Positions 46,195 to 55,018 of a DNA stretch of 64,000 bases are shown piece after piece; position 1 is the first letter of the stretch; every line of letters starts with the position of its first letter. Below the pieces are notes generated by a model, which was not told where the DNA came from, searched no databases, and saw only the letters and a list, made by a program, of their open reading frames with translations. This stretch comes from Myxococcaceae bacterium (GTDB taxonomy: Bacteria; Myxococcota; Myxococcia; Myxococcales; Myxococcaceae): assembly GCA_016793095.1 (NCBI GenBank), contig JAEUJQ010000001.1, positions 186,001-250,000 on the forward strand, given 5' to 3'. Position numbers and translations under genes: made by a program.

Positions 46195-47463
46195 TCAGCC
46201 GCGCTTGCCCTTGAAGCGACCGCCCTGCCCCGGCTTCGCCTCCTCGACCGCGTCGCCCTCCTTCAGCTCCTTCGCCAGCGTGCGGTACGGCCCCTCGACG
46301 ATGCGCTCACCCTCCTCGAGCCCCTCGAGGATCTCGATGTCCGTGTCGGACGCGATGCCGGTGCGGACGCGGCGAATGGCCACGCGCTGATCCTTGCCGA
46401 CGACGAAGACGACCTTGGCGAAGCGCTCGCCCGTCTTGCCCTTCGCCTGAATCGGCTTGCCCTCGACCTGCACCGGCAGGTCCTTGAGCGAGGTCTCTGG
46501 GCGAACGGTGACGGCCTGCACCGGCACGACGACAGCGGACTCCCGCTGCTCGGCGGTGATGCGCACCTCGGCGCTCATGCCTGGCATCACGCCCGGGGGC
46601 CGCGAGGTGAGCGCGACGGTGACCGGGAAGCTCGTCGTCTCCTGCTCCGAGCCCTGGTTGCGGATCAGCGCCTTCTGGGCGATCTCGACCACCCGCCCGT
46701 CGAAGGACTGCCCCTCGAGCGCGTCGATCTTCACGTCCGCGCGCTGATCGATCGCCAGGTGCACGACCTCGTGCTCACCGACCTCGATCTTCACCTCCAT
46801 CGAGGCCAGCGCCGCGAGCGTCATCACCACGTCTTCGTTGAAGTCGCTGCCGCGCACCCGCTCGCCGACCTCCCGGGTGCGTTCGATCACCGTGCCGTCG
46901 ATGGGCGACACGAGCGTCGTCTTCGTGAGGTTGTTCTGCGCCTCGTCGAGCACGGCCTGCTGCTGCCCGACCCGATCGGTGAGCGCCGCGACCCGCGCGC
47001 GCGCCGACGCCAGCGAAGACTGCGAGGTCTCCACCTCGGCCTGAGACGACAGCCCCTTCGCCGCGAGGCCCTGCACCCGCTCGAACTCCCGCTGAGCGCG
47101 CTCCACCTCGACCTGCGCCGTCACCACGTCGGACCGCGCGGCGTTCTGCGCGGCCTGCGCCTGACGGACGTTGGCCTCGAAGCGCCGCCGATCGATGCGC
47201 CCCAGCACCTGGCCCTTCGTCACGTGATCGCCTTCCTTCACGGTCAGCTCGATGAGATCCCCCGAGAGGCTCGAGCTGATCTTCACCGTGGTCGCCGGCT
47301 GCACCTTGCCGGCGCCGGTGATCGTGCGGGTGATCGGGGAGCGCCGGGCTGCGCCGACCTGCACCTCGACGGGCGGCGGAGGACGTTCCCTGAGGCCGGC
47401 GGCGGTGATCGCGCCCAGGCCGACGACGAGCACCAGGGCGATGAGGCCTTTCCACCAGGTCAT
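46195..47463 (-). CDS. MacA-type periplasmic adaptor of a tripartite exporter
   Basis: A 422-residue membrane-fusion protein: one N-terminal helix ([21 protein letters not shown]), a lipoyl-like half-motif ([21 protein letters not shown]), a coiled-coil hairpin (about 100-180, [22 protein letters not shown]), the second lipoyl half ([22 protein letters not shown]), beta-barrel domain and a membrane-proximal end. It bridges the MacB-type transporter to the outer-membrane TolC protein. It overlaps the TolC gene by 4 bases. The C-terminus is Gly/Lys-rich. Confidence 0.94.
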   Translation of the reverse strand: MTWWKGLIALVLVVGLGAITAAGLRERPPPPVEVQVGAARRSPITRTITGAGKVQPATTVKISSSLSGDLIELTVKEGDHVTKGQVLGRIDRRRFEANVRQAQAAQNAARSDVVTAQVEVERAQREFERVQGLAAKGLSSQAEVETSQSSLASARARVAALTDRVGQQQAVLDEAQNNLTKTTLVSPIDGTVIERTREVGERVRGSDFNEDVVMTLAALASMEVKIEVGEHEVVHLAIDQRADVKIDALEGQSFDGRVVEIAQKALIRNQGSEQETTSFPVTVALTSRPPGVMPGMSAEVRITAEQRESAVVVPVQAVTVRPETSLKDLPVQVEGKPIQAKGKTGERFAKVVFVVGKDQRVAIRRVRTGIASDTDIEILEGLEEGERIVEGPYRTLAKELKEGDAVEEAKPGQGGRFKGKRG

Positions 47464-48788
47464 GGCTTCTCCTGCACGGCGAGGCGATCGCCGGCGAGTC
47501 GTTCGAGCGCGGCGCGGGCAATCTCCACGTCCACCCGGGTCTGAAGTTGCGTGAGCTGGGCCAGCAGCGCCCGCGTCTGCGCGTCACGTACTGAGAGGCT
47601 GGTGGTGGCGCCAGCCGCGTAGCGCTGCTCCTCGGCCGAGAAGCTCTCGTCGGCGAGCGCCCGGTTCTTCGCGGCGAGGGTCGCGATCTCGAGCTGCGCG
47701 GCGAGCGCGCCCGAGGCCCGCACGATCTCTCCCTCGAGCTCGATGAGGGCCTGCGCCTGCTGGCGCTCGAGCTCGGTCAGCTGCGCACGCGCCCGCGACA
47801 CCTGCGTGTCCGTCGCCAGCCCGCTGAAGAGATCCCACGACAGGTTCGCCCCGAGGGTGAGCGCGTGCTGCCTGGTGGGATCGACGAAGAGCTCGGCGGA
47901 CGGCGCCGTGCGGTTGTAGTTCGCGCTCGCCGCCAGCCGCGGGAAGTAGTCGGCGCGCGCGAGCTCGACCGCCAGCTTCGCGCCCCGCCCCTGCGCGTCG
48001 AGCACCTGCAGCAGCGGGCGCTGCCGTCTGGCGCGCTCGAGCATGGCCCGGGCGTCGATGAGCTCGTTCGAGGACGGCTCCTCGAAGCCGGCGGGCGCCT
48101 TCGCCTCGAGCTCCCGCGGCGGCTGCCCCAGCCACTGCAGCAGCGAGGCCTGCGCGGCGACGATCGCCTGCCGCTGGCGGATCACCGCGATCCGGTCGTT
48201 GCCCAGGTTCACCTCGGCGTCGAGCACGTCGCGCTTCTGGGCCCGCCCCGCCTCGAAGAGCCCCTTCGCCCGCTCGAGCAGATCAGCGCTGCGCTTCACG
48301 GTGCCCTCGAGCACCGTCAAGGCGAGCTGCGCCCGCAACAGCTCGTAGAAGCGCCGCACCGCCTCGAGCTCGCTCGACGCCTGCTGCTCGAGCAGCTGCC
48401 CCTTCGCCGCCTCCTCGAGCGCGCCGGTCCGCGCGAGCTGGTTCCACCAGCGGCCCCCGTCATAGAGGAGCTGCGAGACCTGCAGGCCGAGCTGGAAGTT
48501 GCCCTGCGAGAAGCCGGGGATGTCCACGGGGCGTTGGACGAAGGTGAGCGAGCCGTCGGGCTGGAGCTGCGGCGCGGTGGTGAACCGGCGCTGGGCCCCG
48601 GCGAAGGTCTCGCTGATGGAGGCGGTGAGATCGACCTGCGGGAAGATCACCGAGCGGGCGTCGGCGCGATCGAGCCCCGCGCGGGTGACCCCCAGCTCGG
48701 CGCGTACGGCGTCGAGGTTCTGCCGCGAGGCCTGGCGGACCTCGTCGAGGGTCAACGGGCTCGCCGTGAGCAGGAGCGCGACCAGCAT
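47460..48788 (-). CDS. TolC-family outer-membrane efflux protein
   Basis: A 442-residue outer-membrane channel. A short signal (MLVALLLTASPLTLDEV) runs into the typical N-terminal helix DEVRQASRQNLDAVRAEL. Two OEP repeats follow, with long helices such as LLEQQASSELEAVRRFYELLRAQLAL and ALTLGANLSWDLFSG in the second barrel portion. ATG 48788 follows a good candidate signal peptide; the longer frame upstream is antisense to the Yip1 gene. It overlaps the Yip1 stop by 1 base (TGATG) and MacA by 4 bases, so translation is coupled along the operon. Substrate unknown. Confidence 0.92.
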   Translation of the reverse strand: MLVALLLTASPLTLDEVRQASRQNLDAVRAELGVTRAGLDRADARSVIFPQVDLTASISETFAGAQRRFTTAPQLQPDGSLTFVQRPVDIPGFSQGNFQLGLQVSQLLYDGGRWWNQLARTGALEEAAKGQLLEQQASSELEAVRRFYELLRAQLALTVLEGTVKRSADLLERAKGLFEAGRAQKRDVLDAEVNLGNDRIAVIRQRQAIVAAQASLLQWLGQPPRELEAKAPAGFEEPSSNELIDARAMLERARRQRPLLQVLDAQGRGAKLAVELARADYFPRLAASANYNRTAPSAELFVDPTRQHALTLGANLSWDLFSGLATDTQVSRARAQLTELERQQAQALIELEGEIVRASGALAAQLEIATLAAKNRALADESFSAEEQRYAAGATTSLSVRDAQTRALLAQLTQLQTRVDVEIARAALERLAGDRLAVQEKP

Positions 48789-49702
48789 CACCGCGGTCCT
48801 CCTTCTGCGAGACCTGGCAGGCCGATCGTCACCGCGGCCACCGTGACGAAGTACAGCACCACGCCGATCGGCACTGCCTGCCAGCGGGCCCGCCGGGTCG
48901 CCGCCGCGAAGCCCAGGCCGAGCAGCACCGCGCTCCAGAGATGAAAGAAGTCGGCGAGGCCCAGCAGCGACGCGCCGGCCATCGGCTTCCATGCGCGCCC
49001 GGAGTCCGCGCCCGACGCGCCCCGGTCCACGCGCTCCCCCACCTTCTCCGCCGTTGCACCCCGGTGCGCCCCCCTGGCGAGCTCCTCCGCTGACGCGCCC
49101 GACGAGGCCCGGTCCGCCCCCTTCCCCGGCTTCGCTGCGTGGGCGGCGTCAGCTCCCGACGCGCCCCGGTCCGCTCCCTTCGGGACCTCCTCGGCCGACG
49201 CCCGGGCCTCGAGGACCGCCCCGAGCGACGAGGGCACGAGGTGCTGCACGCCCTTCGGGGCGATGACGCGCTGGTTGAGCGCCGCCGCCAGCGTGACGCC
49301 CTGCCCGACGGCGACCGGCAGCAGCGCGAGGCAGATCACCGTGAAGCTCTCGACGAAGGCTGTCCGACCGCCGACGAGCCAGGCCATGAGCCACAGCCCC
49401 AGCGCCGCGACGAGCGCGAGCGCGGGCACCCCGAAGATCCCCTTCGCGACGCCCGCGACGATGGCGACCCGCTGCGCCTGCTCCACCTGCTCGGCGATCT
49501 CGCGCTCGCTCGCCTTCGCCAGTTCGCCAGCGGCCTCCAGCCGCGGCAGCACGACCCGCGCCGTGTCGAGCCTGGTCGCGATGGCCGCCGAGGCTGCGGC
49601 CGAGAGCACCATCGCCAGCACGAGGGGCACGAGCCAGGCGCGCGCCTCGACCGCGGGCGGCACGGCCCCGACAGGATCGACAAGCACGGCGAGGGCGCGC
49701 AT
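48788..49702 (-). CDS. Yip1-domain membrane protein with a repetitive insert
   Basis: A 304-residue protein (ATG 49702; ATG 49738 would add 12) with about five membrane helices: WLVPLVLAMVLSAAASAAI, GIFGVPALALVAALGLWLMAWLV, FTVICLALLPVAVGQG, FHLWSAVLLGLGFAA and IGVVLYFVTVAAVTIGL. The layout fits the Yip1 family. A hydrophilic loop of about 70 residues near the middle consists of degenerate repeats (KGADRGASGAD, KGADRASSGASAEEL, RGASGAD) encoded by partly repeated DNA, including an 18-bp exact repeat at 49011 and 49155. It is the first gene of the exporter operon, overlapping tolC by 1 base. Role in export not known. Confidence 0.8.
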   Translation of the reverse strand: MRALAVLVDPVGAVPPAVEARAWLVPLVLAMVLSAAASAAIATRLDTARVVLPRLEAAGELAKASEREIAEQVEQAQRVAIVAGVAKGIFGVPALALVAALGLWLMAWLVGGRTAFVESFTVICLALLPVAVGQGVTLAAALNQRVIAPKGVQHLVPSSLGAVLEARASAEEVPKGADRGASGADAAHAAKPGKGADRASSGASAEELARGAHRGATAEKVGERVDRGASGADSGRAWKPMAGASLLGLADFFHLWSAVLLGLGFAAATRRARWQAVPIGVVLYFVTVAAVTIGLPGLAEGGPR

Positions 49703-49791
49703 CGACACGTCCTTAGCCTCCCTTTCCGCTTTCCACATGGCCCTCGTCGTCGCCGGCGCTGGCTGCGTAACGCGCGGGCCCGCCGCTCATT

Positions 49792-50391
49792 TCAGCGTCC
49801 TGCAGCGTCGCTCGACCGGGCCTGGCTCATCTCCGTCGCGCCCGCCTGCTGCCGGAGCTGCTCGAGGGCCTGCACCACCTGGCGGCGCGCCTCGTCGGAC
49901 TCGAAGCTGCCGGCGCCGACCGAGATCTCGAACACCCGTCTCCGGCCGACGTCCACGCCCTGCACGAGGACGCCGTCAGGGCCCTCGCTGAGCCCGGTGA
50001 CGGTGTTCCAGGCAAAGGTCTCGTCTCCTGCCGAGACCCCCTGCGGCCCAAAGGCCACGGGAACGCCAGCCTGCATCGCCACGCCCGCGCCTCTGGCGAG
50101 GTTGGCGCGGCCGATGAGACTCATCGGCACCAGCACCGCGGTGGCGAGCCACACCAGCGGCGCGAGCACCATGACGCCACAGAGGCCGACGACGATCGGT
50201 CGATCGACCCGCGAGGCGACGAAGGCCAGGCCCACGGTGAGCGCGATCGACGAGCCCACCCGGACCTGCCGGGTGAGGCGCGAGCTCCTCTCGAGGAACG
50301 TCGCGAACTCCCGCGCGAGCACCCGCGGGTCGCCGCCGAACTCCTCCGTGAACGTCTGGCTGCGAACGCGCCCCGACAGCGGGCCGATCAC
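49792..50391 (-). CDS. YcxB/bacterial PH-like membrane protein
   Basis: A 199-residue protein. GTG 50391 overlaps the stop of the desaturase gene by 4 bases. Two adjacent hydrophobic segments (VGSSIALTVGLAFVA, VVGLCGVMVLAPLVWLATAVLV) are followed by a beta-rich domain with VPVAFGPQGVSAGDETFAWNTVTGLSEGP and a closing helix (DEARRQVVQALEQLRQQ). This is the arrangement of YcxB-like or bacterial PH-domain proteins. Coupled to a fatty-acid desaturase, it may sense or shape membrane lipids, but this is a guess. Confidence 0.72.
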   Translation of the reverse strand: MIGPLSGRVRSQTFTEEFGGDPRVLAREFATFLERSSRLTRQVRVGSSIALTVGLAFVASRVDRPIVVGLCGVMVLAPLVWLATAVLVPMSLIGRANLARGAGVAMQAGVPVAFGPQGVSAGDETFAWNTVTGLSEGPDGVLVQGVDVGRRRVFEISVGAGSFESDEARRQVVQALEQLRQQAGATEMSQARSSDAAGR

Positions 50392-51314
50392 GCCGCGACC
50401 ATCGTGTCGGGCGGCACCGTGTCGTCGGTCTGCACCCAGTCCTTGCTCTCGAGCGGCGTCACGACCAGGGGCTTGCCGTCGTAGGTGAGCCGCTTGCCCG
50501 GCCAGAGGTACGTCTTCACCAGGTACAGGAAGAGGGACCTCTGCTCGAGCGCAGGGTGGATCGTCGGCGCGAGGTGCTCGGCGTGGTACTTCGGCAACAG
50601 GCTCCAATGCAGCCCGGGCACGTCGTGGTGCGCTCCGTGGTAGCCGTTGTTGAGGGTGAAGTAGTTGAAGAGCTTGCCCACGAAGTTGCGCGAGTGGTTC
50701 ACCTTGTCGTTCTCGTCGCAGCCGTCGTGCTGGAGCAGGTTGACCGACACGATGCCCCAGTTCGCGAAGAGGTGCGGGATCCACACGAAGAGCAGGCCCC
50801 GCTGCCAGTCCACGAGGAGCACGGCGATCTTCAGCCCCCAGACGAACACGCTCTCGAGCAGCAGTTGACGGCGCCACAGGCTCGCGGTCTTCCCCACCTG
50901 CTTCAGGTACTGCCCGTTGCCGCGGACGATGCCGGGCGTCACCGCCGCCATGAAGAAGACGAGGTTGAGCAGGTTCCACCGGAAGTTGACGCGCGAGGTG
51001 CGCATGACGTCCTCGGCGCGCTGCAGGTAGCGGTGGTGCGAGAGGTTGTGCCCCGGCACGTAGTCGCTGATCGGGAAGCCGTAGCAGAGCGACACCCAGA
51101 CCTGGAACCAGCGGTTGAGCCAGCGCTGGCGAAAGACGGGGCCGTGCACCACGTTGTGGGCGATCACGGCGCACAGCCACGACAGCGCACACAACCAGCC
51201 GATCACCGGCACGAGCAGGAAGCCGCGCGGGTTGAAGAACCAGGCAGCGCCCGCCGACAGCGAGCAGACCGCCAGCGTGGCGATGGTCCGGACGTCTTCT
51301 CGGTAGCGAAGCAT
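50388..51314 (-). CDS. Membrane fatty-acid desaturase
   Basis: A 308-residue di-iron membrane enzyme that introduces double bonds into acyl chains. The His boxes are visible: HNVVH (about 53-57), HNLSHHRY and NGYHGAHH near the C-terminal third, in the order expected for the desaturase/hydroxylase superfamily. Several hydrophobic segments span the membrane. ATG 51314 opens MLRYREDV. The electron donor is not in the window. It is coupled to the PH-like gene and lies 46 bases downstream of the acyltransferase gene, so it may belong to the same long transcript. Confidence 0.93.
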   Translation of the reverse strand: MLRYREDVRTIATLAVCSLSAGAAWFFNPRGFLLVPVIGWLCALSWLCAVIAHNVVHGPVFRQRWLNRWFQVWVSLCYGFPISDYVPGHNLSHHRYLQRAEDVMRTSRVNFRWNLLNLVFFMAAVTPGIVRGNGQYLKQVGKTASLWRRQLLLESVFVWGLKIAVLLVDWQRGLLFVWIPHLFANWGIVSVNLLQHDGCDENDKVNHSRNFVGKLFNYFTLNNGYHGAHHDVPGLHWSLLPKYHAEHLAPTIHPALEQRSLFLYLVKTYLWPGKRLTYDGKPLVVTPLESKDWVQTDDTVPPDTMVAA

Positions 51315-51360
51315 GACCCGCGGTATTTGCCGGGCCTCGCTGACGAAGGCAAGGCCACCC

Positions 51361-52269
51361 TCACGGACGGGGCGGCGACACCTTCCAGCGACGGTGGAGC
51401 CACAGCCACTGGTCGGGGTACCGCCGGATCAGCCCCTCGATGATCGCCGTCAAGCGTGCCGTGTGCGTGGTGAGATCGTGATCCCGATCGCCGGTGTCGT
51501 CGAGCGGCACCGGGCCTTCGACGTGCATCTCGAGGCCCTCGCCCACGCGCACGGCGGCGACGACGTAGACGGGCGCCTTCGACACGCGGGCCGCCATGGA
51601 GATCGCCGGGGTGGTGCACGCGAGGCGCCCGAAGAAGGGCACGAAGACGCCGTCCTTCGCGGGGAGCACCTGATCGATGAGCTGAACGACGGCGCGGCCC
51701 TGCTCGAGCGCGGTCAGCATTCGCCTGAGCGCGCCCCGCTGGAGGATGAGCTCGACGCCCGCGGCCTTGCGGTTGTTGACGACCCACTCGTTGAACGCGC
51801 CGGCGAGCGGGCGCACCACCGCGCTGAACACGTAGCGGCGGCGCGCCATCACCTCCGCGAAGAGCTCCCAGCTGCCGAGGTGCGCGGAGGCGATCAACAC
51901 CGGCTGCCTCGAGTCCAGCAAGACGTCGAGGCCCTTCCAGTCCGTCACCTTGACGGCGTCGCGCAGCGCCTCGTCTGGAAGCAGGTCCGACGTCACCGCC
52001 TCGATCGCTGCGAGGGCCAGGCTGCGATACACCCCGCGCGCGATGCGGCGACGCTCGGCCTCCGGCTTCTCGGGGAACGCCTGGGCGAGGTTGTCGAGCG
52101 CGACCCGCCGACGAACGCCCACCGCCCACGCCGCCGACGCGACCGCGAGCGCGAGCCTCGTGCGGGTCGTGGGCGAGAGCCATCGCAGCCACCGCATCGC
52201 CAGCCCGACCGCCAGGCGACCGAGCGGGCCTCCGGGGGTGATGTCGGGCTTCCGGACGACGCGGGTCAC
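51361..52269 (-). CDS. LpxL/HtrB-type lipid acyltransferase
   Basis: A 302-residue membrane acyltransferase of the lipid A lauroyl/myristoyl transferase family. It has the catalytic HX4E motif as AHLGSWE (about 129-135), the segment FPEKPEAERRRIARGVYRSL, and the family ending YPDQWLWLHRRWK. Such enzymes add secondary acyl chains to lipid A, and homologues acylate other lipids. It overlaps the kinase gene by 4 bases (ATGA), so its synthesis is coupled to a Ser/Thr kinase, and a desaturase follows on the same strand. The substrate cannot be read from the sequence. Confidence 0.92.
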   Translation of the reverse strand: MTRVVRKPDITPGGPLGRLAVGLAMRWLRWLSPTTRTRLALAVASAAWAVGVRRRVALDNLAQAFPEKPEAERRRIARGVYRSLALAAIEAVTSDLLPDEALRDAVKVTDWKGLDVLLDSRQPVLIASAHLGSWELFAEVMARRRYVFSAVVRPLAGAFNEWVVNNRKAAGVELILQRGALRRMLTALEQGRAVVQLIDQVLPAKDGVFVPFFGRLACTTPAISMAARVSKAPVYVVAAVRVGEGLEMHVEGPVPLDDTGDRDHDLTTHTARLTAIIEGLIRRYPDQWLWLHRRWKVSPPRP

Positions 52270-54020
52270 TCAACCCCGGTCGGGATCGCGGCCGCCTTGC
52301 ACTCCGCGATCCCGCGCCTGACCGCCTCGACGTTGCCGTTCAGCTTCGTGGCCGTCGCGTAGGATCGCATCGCCCCTTCACAGTCGCCCTTCCGGCGCAG
52401 CGCATCGCCAGCGGCGACCGCGTCCTGCAGCTGCTTGAGCTTCTCGAGCAGCTTCTCGGCGTCGGGGCGCGACGGGGTGTCGGCCTCGACACTCTCCAGA
52501 TCGATCTTCGCGGCGTTCAGATCGCCCTTGTCCCAGCTCGTCTGCGCCGACTTGAGCTTCTCGAGCGACGCCTGATCGTGGATCAGCTTCGTCGCCGCCG
52601 CGGCGACGGCGCTGGTGTCGTCAGGGAGCTTCGGCGGCTCAGGGATCTTCGGCAGGTCGGGGAGCTTCGGCTCGACGGTGTTCGCGACGGGCGGTGGAGG
52701 CGCCGGGCCCGGCTTTCCAAGCAGCACGACGAGGCCGGCGACGATGAGGGCGACCAGCCCCAGCGCGAGCGCGATGAGCGGCCCCTTCGAGCGGGGCGCG
52801 ATGGGTGGCAGCGAGGTGTCGGGCGCCGAGGCGCTCGGGTTGATCGAGCTGACGCCGGGGATCTGGGTGGCCGCCTGAGAGGAGCCGTCCGTCACAGTGG
52901 CCGACGGCGCCACCGTCGGGTGCTGCAGCATCGTGCTCTCGGTCGCCTCGTTGCCGGCGAGCGTTCCGGGCACCGCGACTCCGGTCCCCTCCCCCGGGGC
53001 TGGCGTGGCCCTCGCGACCGAGGCGCGGGTGGACTCGGTCGCCATGCGCTGGAGCGGCGGCAGCGACATGTGGAGCTGCGTGGGGATCGCCTGTGAGAGC
53101 GCGCTCGCGAAGGCCACCATGTCGGGGTAGCGATCGTCCCGCCGCTTGGCGCAGGCCTTGTCGAGCACCGCCTGCAGCGGCGGCAGATCGAGCTCTGGCC
53201 CGTAGTTCGCCAGGCGCGGGAGCGGATCGGTCACCTGCTTGCGCATGATCTCGGCGATGGTGGCGCCGTCGAAGGGCTGCTGGCCGGTGAGCGCCTCGAA
53301 GCAGACGATGCCCAGCGCGTAGATGTCGGCGCGGATGTCGACCTCGCGCCCCTCGACCTGCTCAGGCGACATGTACCGGGGCGTGCCGGCGATCGCGCCC
53401 TGCATCGTGAGCTTGGTGTGAGCGTCCATCAGCCGCGCGATGCCGAAGTCGAGCACCTTCGCGTGCATGCCCCGCAGCCCCTTGCGGATCATGATGTTCT
53501 CGGGCTTCAGATCGCGGTGCACGACCTGCTTGGTGTGCGCGTCGGCCAGCACGTCGGCCACCTGCGTCACCACCTCGATCGCTTCGACGACCGACAGGCG
53601 CCCGCGCTCGGCGATCGTCTTCTTGAGATCGACGCCCTCGCAGTACTCCATCGCGATGAAGAGGTTGCCCTCGTCGTCCTGCCCGAACTCGTGGAAGGTG
53701 ACCGCGTTGGGGTGCACCACCTTCGCGTACGTCTTGGCTTCATTGAGGAAGCGCCGGGCGATCTCGGCGTCGTTCGAGAACTCGCTCTTGAGGAACTTGA
53801 GCGCGACGCGATGGCCGATGCCCGCCTGCTCCGCGAGGTACACCGCCCCCATGCCGCCCTGCCCCAGCTTGCGGATGATGCGGTAGCGGCCGTTGATCAC
53901 CTTGTCGACCATGCGGTCGCTGCGGTTCAGCCTGATGGTCTCGGAGCGCCCACACGCCGGGCACTTCGGCTCCTGAGCCTCGTACTCGGTGCCACACGCC
54001 TGACAGATGAAGAACGCCAA
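52266..54020 (-). CDS. Ser/Thr protein kinase with zinc ribbon and C-terminal sensor domain
   Basis: A 584-residue eukaryotic-type kinase. It begins with a zinc ribbon (CQACGTEYEAQEPKCPAC). The kinase domain (about 45-320) has GQGGMGAVYLAEQ, catalytic Lys in VALKFLK, HRDLKPEN, DFG in VLDFGIAR and SPEQ. A Ser/Thr-Pro linker leads to one membrane helix (LIALALGLVALIVAGLVVLL). The remaining 140 residues form a helical, TPR-like domain (SWDKGDLNAAKIDLESVEAD, AAGDALRRKGDCEGAMRSYATATKL). It overlaps the acyltransferase by 4 bases, hinting that this kinase affects lipid modification. No target is identified. Confidence 0.94.
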   Translation of the reverse strand: MAFFICQACGTEYEAQEPKCPACGRSETIRLNRSDRMVDKVINGRYRIIRKLGQGGMGAVYLAEQAGIGHRVALKFLKSEFSNDAEIARRFLNEAKTYAKVVHPNAVTFHEFGQDDEGNLFIAMEYCEGVDLKKTIAERGRLSVVEAIEVVTQVADVLADAHTKQVVHRDLKPENIMIRKGLRGMHAKVLDFGIARLMDAHTKLTMQGAIAGTPRYMSPEQVEGREVDIRADIYALGIVCFEALTGQQPFDGATIAEIMRKQVTDPLPRLANYGPELDLPPLQAVLDKACAKRRDDRYPDMVAFASALSQAIPTQLHMSLPPLQRMATESTRASVARATPAPGEGTGVAVPGTLAGNEATESTMLQHPTVAPSATVTDGSSQAATQIPGVSSINPSASAPDTSLPPIAPRSKGPLIALALGLVALIVAGLVVLLGKPGPAPPPPVANTVEPKLPDLPKIPEPPKLPDDTSAVAAAATKLIHDQASLEKLKSAQTSWDKGDLNAAKIDLESVEADTPSRPDAEKLLEKLKQLQDAVAAGDALRRKGDCEGAMRSYATATKLNGNVEAVRRGIAECKAAAIPTGVE

Positions 54021-54046
54021 CCGGGGCTCCTGGACTCCGCGCGCCG

Positions 54047-55018
54047 CTACTTCTCCGGGGGGAAACGCGTGCTGAACAACAACCGCTCGAGCTCGGCGGC
54101 CCCGACCTCGGGAGAATTGCCGAGCGCCAGCGACGTGCGCAACACCGCCGTCCGCGGATCGTCCTTGAGATCCGCCTCGAGGGCCTTCAGCGCGCCCAGC
54201 TTGTCGCCGCCGAGGTACAGGGACAGGCCCCGGTAGAAGCCGTATTCCCTGTTCGCCGGGTCGGCCTTCGCCGCCTCCCCGAAGTGGGTGGTGGCGCGCT
54301 TGAAGTCCTTCTCGCCGAACTCGGCCAGCCCATCGAGGAACGAGGTGATCGCGGGCGAGTTGGTGGCGCTCACGCCCGAGTCCGCCGCGATCTGGAACAG
54401 GGGCCGCGCGCTGCGCAGCACCTCGGGGCCCAGCTTCTCGTTCGCGAGCGCGCGCTTGTGGATCCCCTCGGCCTCGGACACGGCCGCGGTCCCCAGCTTC
54501 TGCGCCATGTCAGCGAGCTCGGGGCCGAGGAAGCCATCCTTGACGAGGATGCGCAGCTGCTCCGCCGCCCCGTCGGGGCCCAGCACCATGGCCTTGTCCA
54601 GCTGGGCGAAGAAGGCCGCGCGCGTCTCGACGTACTTCTGCGACAGGTCCGGCGGCTGCCCCTTCGCGTTCTTGAGCTGCCGCTCGCACTGCTCTCCCTC
54701 GGCAGCGGCCTTCTTGCGATCGGGCGTATCGGGGCTGGCCTTCAGGTACACCCGATAGGCATAGCAGCCGCGCTGCAACTGCTTCGCGAGCACCGACGCG
54801 CGCCCGAGCTGCAGGTAGGTGTTGAGCGTCGCCGGCGCGACCCGCGTCGCCTTGAGGTACAGCTCGACCGCCCTGGCGTACTGCTTCTTGTTGTAGAGCC
54901 GGCTCGCCTCGGAGATCAGCGTGTCGGCGTTGCCCACCGACGGCCCGACCAGCGGCTCCGCCGACGCCAGCGACGCGACCAGCCCGACGCCGAGCACCCA
55001 CGCGCGTTCAGAAGCCAT
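54047..55018 (-). CDS. Exported TPR-repeat protein
   Basis: A 323-residue protein with a signal peptide (ERAWVLGVGLVASLASA) followed by a tetratricopeptide array: YNKKQYARAVELYLKATRVAP, LQRGCYAYRVYLKASPDTP and, near the end, DFKRATTHFGEAAKADPANREYGFYRG. It probably scaffolds envelope proteins in the periplasm. ATG 55018 overlaps the upstream beta-barrel gene by 11 bases. The kinase gene follows 26 bases later on the same strand, so it belongs to the same transcript. Confidence 0.85.
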   Translation of the reverse strand: MASERAWVLGVGLVASLASAEPLVGPSVGNADTLISEASRLYNKKQYARAVELYLKATRVAPATLNTYLQLGRASVLAKQLQRGCYAYRVYLKASPDTPDRKKAAAEGEQCERQLKNAKGQPPDLSQKYVETRAAFFAQLDKAMVLGPDGAAEQLRILVKDGFLGPELADMAQKLGTAAVSEAEGIHKRALANEKLGPEVLRSARPLFQIAADSGVSATNSPAITSFLDGLAEFGEKDFKRATTHFGEAAKADPANREYGFYRGLSLYLGGDKLGALKALEADLKDDPRTAVLRTSLALGNSPEVGAAELERLLFSTRFPPEK

